The notes beneath the pieces are model-generated. The model was given only the letters and a program-made list of their open reading frames with translations. It was not told the origin of the DNA and ran no database searches. Below are positions 11,661 through 23,375 of a DNA stretch of 64,000 nucleotides, one piece after another; the first letter of the stretch is position 1; each line of letters starts with the position of its first letter. A program made the position numbers and the translations under genes. The DNA comes from Collybiopsis luxurians FD-317 M1. Its lineage: Eukaryota > Basidiomycota > Agaricomycetes > Agaricales > Omphalotaceae. The stretch spans positions 142,547 through 206,546 of the forward strand of contig KN834775.1 of NCBI GenBank assembly GCA_000827265.1. The letters run 5' to 3'.

Positions 11661-13730
11661 ATGGCTACTGTAAACATTAGTGATGTGGATGCAGTTACCG
11701 CTGCCTACGATTCTGTTGTAAATTTAGAGACCAACTGGTGCGTTCTGCTCGTCTTCAGTCTCGTTCGTTCACCGGAATAATAGAGGAACTTGGGAAATAG
11801 GTTCTTGCTAAGATACGGAGTGGAAAATGTACGTGACAAATTATTTAACCTTAACGGTCCCGTCTCCATGCCAGTGACGCTCCTTGTAGACCGACGACCT
11901 CTTCCTCTATGCTTCCGGATCCAAAGGCTTTGCAGAGTTAAAGCAAAGTTTTGAAGACCTTTCCGTCGTCCACATTGCCTTTTATCACGAAGAATCTTCT
12001 CAAGTTCCCTCAAAGCCTGGTTTTGCCCTCATAAATTATATACCTACCTCCATTTCCGGAGTACGAAGAGGTAGGTCACTTGTTAGTCTCGAATTCAAAA
12101 GTAATTCATTCCAAAATGGTCAGCTCGTGCACTCGTCCAGTCACGGCGCGTTGGAGCTTTATTCCTTAAGGCAAGTCTTATTGTTCATTACGTTTATTCA
12201 CAACCTTCATTGTTCTCTATTAGACCGAGCACGCTACTTTAACCGTTGACGATCTCTCCAACCTCACTCCATTTGCCATACATCAGGCTGTTCTCAAACC
12301 AGAAGCCGTCCACAATATTCGCATCGAACGTTCCGTATCATCTCCCCCACCCATTATCACTAGTTTTGATCCTCCACCTCAACCTCCATCAGAGTCCATG
12401 ATTATTCCCGTTCGGCGCTCTTTTACGGAGACCTATAATCCAACGGTTACTCCACCTAATTATTCTAATACAACTTCCCCCTCGAAATCCCCCAATCTCT
12501 TCTCCAGTCTTTTACGGCGACACCGTGCCAAGACCGATATTCCTTGGGAGAGCGATGGAGATGAACCAGTTCCTCCATCCCCGCCACCGAAGGTCCCCCC
12601 AAAGGACAGAAGCCCAGATACTAGTCAACACAATACCCCCAGCCCACGACCGAGAGCAATCACTATACCCGGTCCAGATCGGAGAGAAAGCTTTGCGGAT
12701 TTTGCGTTCATATCCCATCCCATCCTATCCTCAGACGACGAAGTCCTCGTCGACCATCCCAGTCTTCCAGCTCCAGTTACTCTCAAAAAACCTGAAGGCG
12801 CCCTATTCACTATTCCTATCGACCCCAAATGGACGCAGGAAAGTTTTTATATTCCTGACCCTGAAGAACGTGCACGGAGACGGCGGATAGCTCAAGAGCA
12901 GCGTGAGCTAGAAGAGCGGCAGGTTCGGCAGGAAGAAGTTGAACGTCAGGAGCGAAGGAAGCGGGAGAAGGAGGAACTAAAGCGACTGGAGGAGGAGGAG
13001 GAGGCGTGGCGGAAAGCAGTGCTGGAGCAGGAACTGCGGGAAATTACTGCCCAACGCCGGGAGAAAGAGAGGAGAGAAAAGGAGGAAGACGAGCGAAAGA
13101 AGTACGAAATTGAGATGAGAAAAGAAGCTGATCGTAAACGGAGAATGAAGGAGCACGAAAAGCAGGAAAAGTGGCGTCAGCAGCTTGCTCGGGAAGCAGA
13201 GGCTGAGAAGAGAAAGGAGGCTGAGACTAGGAAGAGATTAGATGCTGTCAGGAAGATCAGGGTCGGGGAGATGACGAAGGAGGTGCAAAAGGAGGTCAAG
13301 TCGACTGGTTCGGCAACAGCGTGGGCCACTGTGCAAACGACCGACAATCTCGTATGGCGAAGACGATACATCAAGCTCATTGGGAGCAAGATCTTTCTGT
13401 ATCGAAGTCCAAAGGTGCGTCGAACATTTTTTGTTCATCAAGCAAGAAATAATGATCTTGGGTTCTAGGATATGAATCAAATCCTTGATGAGGTCGAACT
13501 ACGCGGACAGATCGCTGGTCTTAGAGAACCCAGTGAAGGTTTTGAAGAACTCAAAGCTATTTCACACTCTTTTGCGATTGAGTTCAAAGATGGCCGAGAA
13601 CCGTGGTCTGTGTTCGGCGACACAGAAGAAGAGAAAGTACGTTCTACTCTTCGTTGCCGTTTTCAATCTGATCCCCGACCCTGTGTAGATCAAGATGCTG
13701 GGAATACTTCATTATGCAGCTGGCCTGTAG
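11661..13730 (+). CDS. ADF-H domain + coiled coil + PH domain protein (actin-associated)
   Basis: Seven exons (11661-11737, 11801-11828, 11890-12070, 12124-12170, 12224-13414, 13469-13636, 13689-13730) encode 577 residues. Residues 1 to about 130 form an actin-depolymerising-factor homology domain of the drebrin/Abp1/coactosin type (NWFLLRYGVENTDDLFLYAS, RRVGALFLKTEHATL). A Pro-rich linker and a long Glu/Arg/Lys coiled coil follow (roughly residues 260-410). A C-terminal PH domain starts near ATVQTTDNLVWRRRYIKLIG and ends with the usual helix at HYAAGL. The expected role is linking actin filaments to phosphoinositide membranes at the cortex. The intron at 12171-12223 uses a GC-AG boundary (donor GCAAGT), which is required to keep the frame. 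No SH3 domain is present, unlike yeast Abp1. Confidence 0.83.
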
Positions 13731-13887
13731 TATCCAACATTGTACCGGCCGGTTTTTGATAGATGTTGAACGATGTACTATAGTCTGTGAACAGCTTCCT
13801 ATGCTTACGCCCTCTTTATACTTTATGTACTATTGGACAAGCAGCACGGTAAAGAGTCTCAGTATGTACAAAAAGAGATGCAATATT

Positions 13888-13992
13888 GCTTCCTTAGCTC
13901 AGTCGGTAGAGCGCGAGTCTCATAATTCGTAATATGAGGTCTGAGAGTGGACTATAATCTCGAGGTCGCAAGTTCGAGCCTTGCAGGGAGCA
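13888..13992 (+). tRNA. tRNA-Met (CAT), elongator, with intron
   Basis: The cloverleaf has acceptor stem GCTTCCT/AGGGAGC, D arm GCTC..GAGC, anticodon loop CTCATAA (CAT at 13921-13923) and T arm with GTTCGAGCC. The tail A at 13992 is the discriminator base. A 32-nt intron (about 13925-13956) sits one base 3' of the anticodon, the canonical position; removing it leaves 73 nt. The anticodon stem CGAGT/TCTCG has the same T-T mismatch as yeast elongator tRNA-Met. Box A (TAGCTCAGTCGG) and box B are internal. Confidence 0.93.
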
Positions 13993-14443
13993 TAATTGAG
14001 ATTCAGTCTCAGTAATTTTTGTTTTCCTCCACCCTGATAATAAGATAATTATGAGAAGATAATACCCGATAAACTGGAGTGTTTTCGTAATTGTGAATCC
14101 CATCTGCTCTGTGGCTGGAGGGCAGGTGGCATCAATCATATGCCACCCGGTGCTTTTTGTAGGCATGGTGTCGTCTGAGGGGTGTGTGTGAATAATTTAA
14201 CCAAATTCCTTCCAGAATATAGCAGGTAGCTCTCTAGTGTCCATGTTCACAAGAGCCGCGGTGCGATTGAATATGCCGCTTGAGTTGAAAGGTCCGATGT
14301 CTTTGGATTGCAAGGGAACCACTCTATAAACACCATTTTCTTCGAAATGAAAACTAGAACCAGAATGGTGAACCGTAGACATTCAACCGTTCTATTCAGC
14401 GTAGCAGAAGTCATGGTCATATTGAATAAAGATACTATATAAT
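13993..14443. other. Intergenic, 451 bp
   Basis: This lies between the tRNA and the 3' end of the ligase gene. Apart from the T-run there is only a short motif-free frame (14382-14197 minus). Confidence 0.4.
14016..14020 (+). terminator. RNA polymerase III T-run terminator
   Basis: A run of five T residues lies 24 nt downstream of the tRNA-Met, a typical Pol III stop. Confidence 0.6.
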
Positions 14444-17400
14444 TTACTCAAATAGAGATAGAACTTGAGATCGTACATCCTTCGCCGCATCAAATGTTCT
14501 GCGATTAAATATCCATATAGCCTTCCTAGGTTCATCGCTTAACCTCCTTTTAGTTTCCAACTCGCGAATCCCATTCAAGACGGTCAACATCCATCCCGGA
14601 CCATCACCATCTTCAGGGTCCAAGAGCACAATCCCTCTCGTAGGAGGGCATGCTCCTATGGAGCAGTTGTGCTCACGATTCCATCGACACGCGTTGAAGA
14701 AAGCGTGTAAAGCATGCAGGCGAATGCCAGACTCGACAATGGCTTTCATCGAAGGGAGCTCGGGATGCTTTTCCTTCAGAGGCGGCACCCAAAACGCAGC
14801 GTCCCTGAAAAACGAGTCGACGGGAGGTCGAGCTGGAGTCTCGATAGGTCCAACTGGGATGCTGCTGGTATGATTCTTTCCATTAGAGTTTTCCCCAAGC
14901 TTGAGTGGGGAAGTCGGTGGACTTGGATAATGGGCTCGCTTTGCAACTTGTGATCTGATAGGAGATGTCGAGCCTACACCGGGCTGACTGTTCTCGTCTT
15001 GTACAGGGCGGGTACCTGAATGTGGGTGATCTAGAAGTGGGGAACGCACAGTATTGGTGGTAACCTGGAGTGGCACCGCTTTTTCCTGTTTATGAAGCTG
15101 ATGGCCCCTCAAAGGTGATAGCACATGTCGGGTACTCGCCGAAGCGGAGGCAATGGGACTTGAGGGAGGTAAAGACAATTGGGCCGCTGCGTCGAAGTAG
15201 AACCCATTAACGCCGTCGCTAGCAGCTTCGGGAACCTTCATTTGTTTCACAAATGGAGGACGAATTTGCTGAACATGACCTGGATTTGAGCTTGGACCGG
15301 CGAAGGTTTGGCGTGAGGCAGAGGGAAGCCAGTCAGAAAGACTCTTTGGAAACACATCCTCTTCTGCATTATGGCGTTTCCTCTTCATTTTTTCAGGCGA
15401 AGTTACCCTAGCTTCATCTTGATTTGACTTCCGTTTCTTCGGTATGGAAGATTCAACTTGTTTCGAGGACTGCCTTCCTTTTTGTCCATCGTTTCCTTTA
15501 CGTCGAGCTTGTTTAGGTCTATCCGCTTCAGCGAGTCTTTTTTTCCACATCTCTGTTCGCGCTCGCATATTGCCGGATAGGTTGTGATCAATCTCTTCTA
15601 CTCGAGAGTCGAACGTAATTTCTACCTGTTTCTGAACAATCTCATTAGCCGAAACGCGACCCATTGCTTCCCGCGCTTGGACGTGAAGTTCCTGCAGGGA
15701 CAGACAATCTCTCCAACTACGATCATGACGACGAAAGTACTTGGTGATTCGTGGCCAACGGAGTTCATAGTGCTAGCAAAATCATTGAGATAGATCAAAA
15801 GAGCACAGGAATATGAACGAACCTCGCTACCCTCAGATACAGTGAATCTGTTGTAAGATCGTCAGTATGATGACGGTAAATCTAAGAAGCGCAGACCTAT
15901 CGCCGAACAATTCCACTGCGATGGGTTCCCGCAGCATGAATTGGGGTCTAGCAAGTTTGTCGTACATATAGAAGGTGTATTCGAGTTCATCGCAAGGCTA
16001 AAAAGAATAGCTTGGTCAGTCTTCACCAAGTGCAGGAACATCGTCCGACAAACCAATGGCTGTTTCTTGTCGCTATCGCACTCGACGGGATCATCAGTCT
16101 TAATCAAGAAGTTAAGTGATTCCAGCTCGGCTCTCGATAGCCCATACGCTGCAGTAAAATAGATGTAAAAGTGAGGTTTTAAGGTCGGCTGTGGATACCG
16201 GTCATTAGATAGTGATAGGAACAAAATGAGGAAAACCAACGTCATTCATAGTGTCAGACTTATTAGTTTGAGCACCGATGTAGAAGGTCGTCATGGTCGT
16301 AAGAGGAACTAAACCAAAGAAATTAGTCTTCGAGATCTAGCGGAGAAATTCACTTTTCACCTCTCAACTCCAATGCACGATCAGAGACATTCGCAGCAGC
16401 CAAAAGCACTAGGTCTAGGGTATCTCCCAGACCTTCAATGTAATCCTTCTTGAGTTTCACCCAAGGTTTCCCATACTCGTTGTACTCTGATTCTGCGGCC
16501 TTCAGCACTAACCCCTCTTCCCCGAATGCCAGTTTTCGAGCCAGTACTTTTCGCAATGCGCCTCTGGCAGGGTTTCCGTCTTCGTCAAGTTCATCTCCAT
16601 CATCCTCATCATCTTCATCGTCTTCATCGCTAACATCATGATCATTCGGAGAATGGTTGTGGATGTCGATGAGCCAACGATCAGCTAGTATGGCTTGGCC
16701 CGGTTGCGTAATGATGAGCTTCTCGAGGATTTCACGTCGACGGTAGTAAGGCTGCTGGATCAGTGATTCATCTTCGAGGTACATTATGTCGAAAAATATG
16801 AGTCCAAGATGCTGGCCTTCTGCGTTAGATTTGAGAGATGACTCTGATTCGTTGTCAGAGTCTCTTATATGGTCACAAAATTAATATCAAGGATATCAGT
16901 AGTCAGGGCATTCGACTCACACCAAACATTCGCCATTGATCTTCTTTGACCACCGACCTCTCACACCCACGGCAGTCTCACGAATCAAACGTCGTATGCG
17001 CCAAAATTCTGCAAGTAAATAAGGGCGTGAGCGTAAGTTTCCCTCATGCATCACAGAGGCCTACCAAGAATTTGAGTTCCTTCGAACGGCACCATCTCAG
17101 CGTCCAAAATGGCGCTTCTTTTGACTCTTGGTTTGACACCCGGCTGTCCATTCAAGCCTAAACAGTCCAAAATTACATCATGTAGTGCCCTGCGGTCATC
17201 CGTCGACTCCCTTTTGCTTTTGCTGAAAATAGTAATTTGAGGCTTTTGCCCCTGCCGGACTTGAACGTGAATTTGAGCCCGCTCGCCATCGTATTTAGTC
17301 TCGGCCCAGACCTGAGAAGAGTTCGAAAAGAAAGAAAGGGCGTGTTTGCAACTGCGGCCTTTTTGAGATTTGGGGACCTGTCGAAAATGAAGCATAGTGA

Positions 17401-18375
17401 GGGAAATGGGAAGAGCAAAAAGGCAGGGAAGCTTACTCCAATTTGATATCCAATCTCGGGCCCCACTTCATAACCACTTTCAAAGGCTTTGGCAGCGTCG
17501 TCCAAGTCCCATCTCATTCGGTAGGACTTGTTCATTCTGTTCGATAAGTCCCAGGCCCTCATCGCACTTTCTTTAATCAATATCTTGACTGCTTTCGTAT
17601 TGTAATCCCTCAAGGCTGTCGTAGAGTCAAGCTCGAGCTGTGGATATAGTAAAGGTCGTAGATCTTTCAAGATGATCTGAGTGAGCACAGCGGCTTCCAG
17701 GGGTGACATTTTCCGATATAGAGTTCTCAAAATGCTCTTTCTTGTATGCTTTTCTTTAGTAAGATGGCGACTGAGATTTCTCGTTGAAAAGCTAGAGTGG
17801 GACCAAGGTGATGTGGACGCCAAGTTGTTCAGCAGTTTGTCTACATCGGATATTCCAAGAATGCCAATATATGTCTCGTTACACTGATATGGTAATAAGT
17901 ACTCGACAAGCCTCTAGAGTCGATAGTGAAACTTACTGGAGACGTTGCCTCAAGCAAAGCCTGTACTTTCTCCCCCGGAGATACAGGAAGTTTATCCACA
18001 GCATCTACTCTATCCTGGCTCATACAGAGGACCTCTGCTACCTCGCCAATTAAGCTCTTATCCCTCAAGCCGAACTTTCGCTTGTGATCGTCTTCAGGGA
18101 ACAAGAACCGAAAGATGATTGAGGTTGTACCGGCTGGCATCGGTGTTGCCTGGATACGCCGGGAGAAGGTATAAAATACTTCGTACGCAGGAGACCAGGA
18201 CCATTCTCGATTTATATTCGCTTTGCGTTGTTGATTGCTGCGAGGTTTACTCTTCTTAGCGATGGATTGGACAAGCTGGGCAAATCTAAGAGAGAAAATC
18301 AACAAGAGCGAAATTAAGGCTCGTTGTCACGTACTGGAAGAATTTTAAAGGATGTCCAAGGTCGCCATCGGACAT
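14444..18375 (-). CDS. ATP-dependent DNA ligase with acidic insert and long C-terminal extension
   Basis: Eleven exons (18375-18335, 18285-17937, 17883-17437, 17377-17065, 17008-16921, 16863-16361, 16308-16241, 16188-16054, 15997-15897, 15847-15823, 15772-14444) give 1132 codons. An N-terminal DNA-binding region contains SPLEAAVLTQIILKDLRPLL. The adenylation domain has motif I KYDGER (Lys about 307), motif III LDAEMVPFEG, motif IV EGLVLK and motif V PWVKLKKDY. The OB domain has motif VI YELRWPRITK. These are complete, so an active ligase is expected. It ligates nicks or double-strand ends in the nucleus and is closer to LIG4-like fungal proteins than to LIG1. A poly-Asp/Glu insert sits between motifs III and IV. 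The last 400 residues are basic and low complexity, ending in a folded-looking piece with no evident BRCT repeat. The exon 8/9 junction (56-bp intron) is my choice over a 29-bp alternative. Confidence 0.88.
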
Positions 18376-18468
18376 TGTGGGTATCGCAGAGTATCGCTCG
18401 TGGTGGTGGAGGGTGAGTCACTGAATGACTGCGATTGAGAAATGCCGGTTTAGACGGCAAACTGTGCC
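18376..18468. promoter_or_regulatory. 93-bp bidirectional promoter gap, ligase / ETR1
   Basis: The start codons of the ligase (minus) and ETR1 (plus) are only 93 bp apart, so both 5' UTRs and core promoters must share or overlap this segment. No TATA-like element was identified. Confidence 0.5.
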
Positions 18469-19882
18469 ATGTTCCTCAAAACCATGACTCTTCACCGCTC
18501 ATTCTCCACTTCTGCTGCCCTTTCAAATCGTTGTATTGCTTATGTACAGAATGGTGACCCTACTCAAGTTCTCAGATCTGTAACTTTTTCAAGACTTCCT
18601 CCGCCGTCACCAAACACTGTCAATCTCAGGTTCCTTTTATCACCTATAAATCCGGCAGACGTGAACACTATAGAGGGTGTATACCCGTCCAAACCGAGTC
18701 TTACGTCCAACCTCACTTCCAAGGGATTAGGATCCTCTGAGGAACCAGTCTATGTCGGAGGGAACGAAGGATTAGCGCAGGTAGTTCAGGTCGGAGATGG
18801 CGTTGAGAAACTCAAGGAAGGCGATTGGGTAGTCATGGATAAGCCACAGCTAGGAACGTGGTCTACAAGTCGTAACGTGTCTTTCAAGGATGTTATTCGA
18901 CTTCCTACTTCTGGCTTAACCGAAGCCCATGGCGCGACTATGACCGTATGTTCTTATGCCGTGGGACACCGATATGGGTGCTAGCGTTCCTCAGGTTAAT
19001 CCAACAACCGCGTATAACATGCTTACCGGCTTCGCCAACCTCAAAGAAGGTGACTGGGTGATTCAAAACGGAGCGAACAGTGCGGTTGGTCCTGTTTCTC
19101 TTCTGAAAACCATTCATTAATCCACCGGGTACAGGTCGGCCAGCTTGTCATACAGATTGCCAAAGTTAAAGGAATCAACACCATCAATTTTGTTCGTTCT
19201 CGGTAGGTCATCTACACTTCGGTACAATCGCTAGTTTTTTATATTCACGAAAGAGATAATATGGCACCTCTTGTTGAGCATCTCAAGGGTCTCGGCGCAA
19301 CCAAAGTCTTAACCTATGATGATCTGAATGACAAGTCTCTTCGCACTAAAGTCAAAGAATGGACCGGCGGCAAAGTACGCTACTTGTCTATGTATCAACA
19401 TGTCCTCTTATGACCACGTAACAGGACATCCGGCTAGCTCTGAACTGCGTAGGCGGAGAGCCTACCACGTCCATGGCTAAATTTCTGGGCCAAGATGCTC
19501 ATCTAGTTTCTTATGGAGCCATGTCCAAGAAACCGCTTTCACTCCCGACGTCCCTTCATATATTCAAGAATCTCACTTCGCATGGGTTTTGGCAAACAAA
19601 TTGGACGAAAACTCACTCGAGAGAAGAGAAGGAACAGTTAATAACAACATTGGCGGAGATGATGCAAGAGGGAAAGGTAACAATGATATTAGTGTCTTTC
19701 AATATATTTGTTTATTCATCCTAAATCAATAGATTAAAGCCCCCGAACATACGATCGTTACTATTGGTGCAAAAGAATCGGATGAGGAGGCTACTGCGAA
19801 GATGCAAGATGTATTCGCAAACATAGCCCAGGGCAGATATGGGAAGAAAGTGCTTCTCAAGTTGGAAGATACATCTACGTAA
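18469..19882 (+). CDS. ETR1: Mitochondrial trans-2-enoyl-ACP/CoA reductase (Etr1/MECR)
   Basis: Six exons (18469-18945, 18995-19084, 19135-19202, 19254-19374, 19425-19676, 19733-19882) give 385 codons. The N-terminus has a basic, Ser-rich presequence (MTLHRSFSTSAALSNRC) typical of mitochondrial import. The MDR-fold markers are SPINPADVNTIEGVYP with the catalytic-type Tyr, VGGNEGLAQV, QNGANSAVGQLVIQIAK (NADPH-binding) and LALNCVGGEPT. Etr1 catalyses the last step of mitochondrial fatty acid synthesis (mtFAS II), which supplies octanoyl-ACP for lipoate, and is needed for respiration. Translation could begin at 18469 or at the second Met at 18484. It shares a short promoter gap with the DNA ligase. 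Confidence 0.93.
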
Positions 19883-20629
19883 TTGGTGGACTCAAAGAAT
19901 GAATAATGCTGTGTGATGTACAACTTTATATCCTTTTGGAATGGCTCTGGAAACGAGCGAGAATCTGAATGTAAATTACCTGCAAGAGTACAACTGGCAT
20001 CTCGCTTTCGAGGTTGCCCAGTGCAGGTGCTCTATGAAAACTCGTGCAAAAAGAGCTCATCCGTGTTCTGACATGGATTCCCAACATGTTTTGAACCTGT
20101 AGGCTATTACCAAAGCTCCTATTCCGTAGTTTTCAATGTCCCCACAAGTACGCCAAGCCACCTTTAACCTCAGAACCGCTTTTCTTGGGAAAAGTCCTCT
20201 GAGAAAGCATACGGTAAAAATTTTTTTGCGGCCTCAAAAGTGATATACTTACCGGACATAGGTGCACATCACTCACGATTGTCAGAGCGCATCGTCGGCT
20301 GCGTACAAGAGACTAGATGTCTCAGTAAATATGTTAAATAGTACATAGTCAAACGAGTACATGGTACAATAACTTACCCTCAGAAGCACGCGAGATGGTG
20401 TGAACGACTAGCGGAAATATACTGCTCTTGTGCGTATAAATAATGTCCGTAGGTAATGAATGTCTTCTATCCGAGCACCTACGAACCCAGACGAAAGAAA
20501 AGAGAAAACATAACATACTGACTACGGTTGCGGATGAGCGCAGCTAACAGAATAGGTGGAATCCGGCGATGCTCCTGGCATCCATCCTTATCCTCAACAA
20601 GGGTCATTTGGACTATAAGGACCGCTCGT
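19883..20629. other. Intergenic, 747 bp
   Basis: This lies between the convergent 3' ends of ETR1 and the 190-aa hypothetical gene. I found only AT-rich DNA with stop codons in all frames and no RNA gene or repeat. Confidence 0.4.
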
Positions 20630-21252
20630 TTAGAGTAAAGTCACAGTAGTGTTCTCCCACCCAACCGTGCACTTGATAGGACCGTCATCTTTATGCTGGT
20701 AAAATACTTGGGCAGTTTTCACGACATTAGGTTCGCCATCGAAGGTGAAGAAGGTATTGGTTGCAGGGAAGCTACCGTTTTCTGCGATGAACTTGGTGAC
20801 ACTCTCAGGAAGAGTTTTCCCTCCTGCCATGGTGCCCCAGATAACTGAAATAATGTTTCTGTGTCCATGACGGTAGTTTAAAATATATTGGTCCCGAGGC
20901 GGATCGTCGGGCCTGATAGAAAAAGCACCGGTGTTTGCATTAGTGACGGAGATCTGCAGAGGGAAGTCGCCATATTGGTATAATATCGAGAGGGTCTTGT
21001 TGATTCCAACCGCTGGATCAGGCCATCCATACCTGTGGAAAGTTATAAGCCTGCGCCGAACGCCAAAGAAGCATCTACGTACGATTGCCAGTCATTGTAG
21101 TTCAAGTTCAGAGTCTGATTCCGAATCAGGCCTCGAACGCTTTCGGTAAGATCCAACGTTGACCAAAAGGCAGCATGGACTTTCAGGTGGGGAGTAGCTG
21201 TAACATCCACATGCCCGTAGGCCCTAGAAACATCGGGTAGACTGAAAGACAT
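20630..21252 (-). CDS. Hypothetical 190-aa protein
   Basis: Two exons (21252-21083 and 21032-20630) with a TC|G phase-2 junction give 190 codons. The start at 21252 is the first ATG in frame. The protein has no signal peptide or membrane span and is rich in aromatic residues and Asn/Thr (NYNDWQSYRYGWPDP, ILYQYGDFPLQISVTNANTG, VFYQHKDDGPIKCTVGWENT), suggesting an all-beta fold. I do not recognise the family. It stands alone in a roughly 3.5-kb gene-poor, AT-rich stretch. Codon structure and the clean intron support a real gene. Confidence 0.6.
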
Positions 21253-23375
21253 TCTGTAGGAGACAATCGAGAGCACAAAAGATTGGTAGTTGGAATGAAG
21301 AACAAATATTGAAATATCGTGATTTTTATAGATCCAAAAGGCGATTACTCGAAATAGTTGGAAGCGGAGCAGCCTTCACCAATGCAATGGTATTGGGAAT
21401 ATCCATCCGATTTCGTGCCGTAAAACCAGGAATCCTCTGGCAGCCAAAATATTACGCTGCGCACTCAAAGCAGTTAAAACCTTCGCCTGAAGCTTCGACC
21501 GCCCATTCGCAGGCGAAATTTGGCAAAGGACATGGACTAACGATCTACTAGAAGTTAGAATGTTTGACAGTTGAATGCTGCATCCAGAGTAAATGCAGAG
21601 CTTCCGTTACCTGAATAAAAATTGTGTTTCAAAATTAATCATTGAAATGAGAACCGCCTCTTGACAAAAAATCGTAAGGGAAATTCAAGGAGTCAAGCTT
21701 TTTTCCTGTTGCATAATATGATGATTTTAAGTATCTCCGGAGGTGGCGAATGTTTGTTTGTAAGTTAACACAGTCATTCCCACGAAGTTCAATGAACACC
21801 TGCATCACTTTGCATGGCGGTCACCTCGGACTGCTCTTGAACAAGCTAATATAGCCTCGAAGTACTGCTGTTTAAAGCTATATATACGCGATTTACGGTA
21901 TCCAATGAAGAAAATTTACCTCCTGAGATTAACGTTCGTTGTCCATTCTGGAAAATGAATAAAAGTTATAATATATATATATATTTTTGTATCCTCGTTT
22001 ATTGCCCTTCGTCCCGAAGGATATGGTAAGCAGTACACTACGTCAAAAACTACATGTATCTAGAAAGGCCGTCCGAAATCAAGAGATATAGCTACTACAA
22101 AGTTATAATATAATGAAAGGTAGTAGATCCATAGTGGACCGTGCTCGACCAGAGCCGAGAACCTAGCGCGAACATTCAAGATAGGCAAAAAAACCGATCC
22201 TGAAATAGTTAAAGCGTCAGATATAGAGCTAATAAATGGACTGTCCCCAGTGCGCCTATATCAGCTTAGTTTTACCTATTCTCCCGTCCTAACGATAGTA
22301 AGAAATGACTCACATGTTGGAGGATATTAACCTCAAAAGCTGATGCTTTTTTATTCCGAGACTGATTAGAATTTGGCTGGACTTTCCCACTTCGAAGTTC
22401 CAAGGCTCCTCGAGCTCCGCATTTAAGTAATAATTTCCAAGGCCAATTTTTAAGGCCCTACAACATACGAGTACATCGGAGCTTCGAGACCTGCTATCCT
22501 TTCCTTTGTAGGAAAGAGGACTGTACATGCAAGCAAACAGAGCAAAAATGTCGCGATCTCGAGAGCAATTGAACAATATTCCAAAGGATCACTGTGTGCT
22601 GATTATATCCGAGATACCTACATTACTGAAGAGTGGCATATCGGCCATCGAGCCGTACCGAGGCTGGTTTAAGTTTTAAAATGACCAAGCTCTTTGAGTT
22701 AATTTGAAGCATTGTCCACCTAGATTTCGGGAGATTCCAATCCTCTAGCCATGAATTATCGAGTGATTTCATGTTTGCAAGACCACTCGGATATAAGATG
22801 TACGCTGACACAGTGACAGGGCGAGAGAACGCGCTGTGAAGGAGCTTCATAGGCGCATTGGTGTCGGGAGCAATATCAGAGAGCTGTCTGATCTGAAAGG
22901 ATAAGAAATTACGTCATTTGCCGAATCATCCATCATTTCCAATAAGTACCGCCGTCCAGAGTTTGCCAAGGTATGTTCAGAGAATCGTCAGATGCTTCTC
23001 TACGACATGTACTACACCCGGCCGGCACTATTTGGTGAAAACGATTATCATCATTCAAAGTGCTGAGCAGAGCGTAAACTATGATACATATATACGTAAA
23101 AGTCATCGCAAGATATTAAAGGGTTTCAAGTAAACTATAAGCAAAGTAAGGTAAAGATGCAGAAGAAGCAGCGTGAACGGATAAATACGTGGATATGTCA
23201 GATACAAACAACTTTGAGAAGTCGCATTCTGGCGGGGACCTGGTGCCCTTTTGAAAACTGAGAATTCTAAGAATAAATTATTCCCGGGTCTCTATTAATC
23301 TTTTCAGTGCCGTCGCTTGACAAATTTGAATAAAATATCTCACAATCTTGCCCATCAGTCAACTACCGGCGGAAA
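21253..23375. other. Gene-poor AT-rich stretch, 2.1 kb
   Basis: Only short frames without recognisable motifs are present. There is an (AT)n run near 21970-21984. No tRNA-like box pair, transposase motif or long repeat was seen. Decayed sequence is possible. Confidence 0.4.

Noticed and set aside
16024..16054. A 29-bp intron in the ligase (donor after FLHL)
   Set aside because: It is shorter than any other intron in the window; the 56-bp intron keeps frame and joins DKKQPL to PCDELEY.
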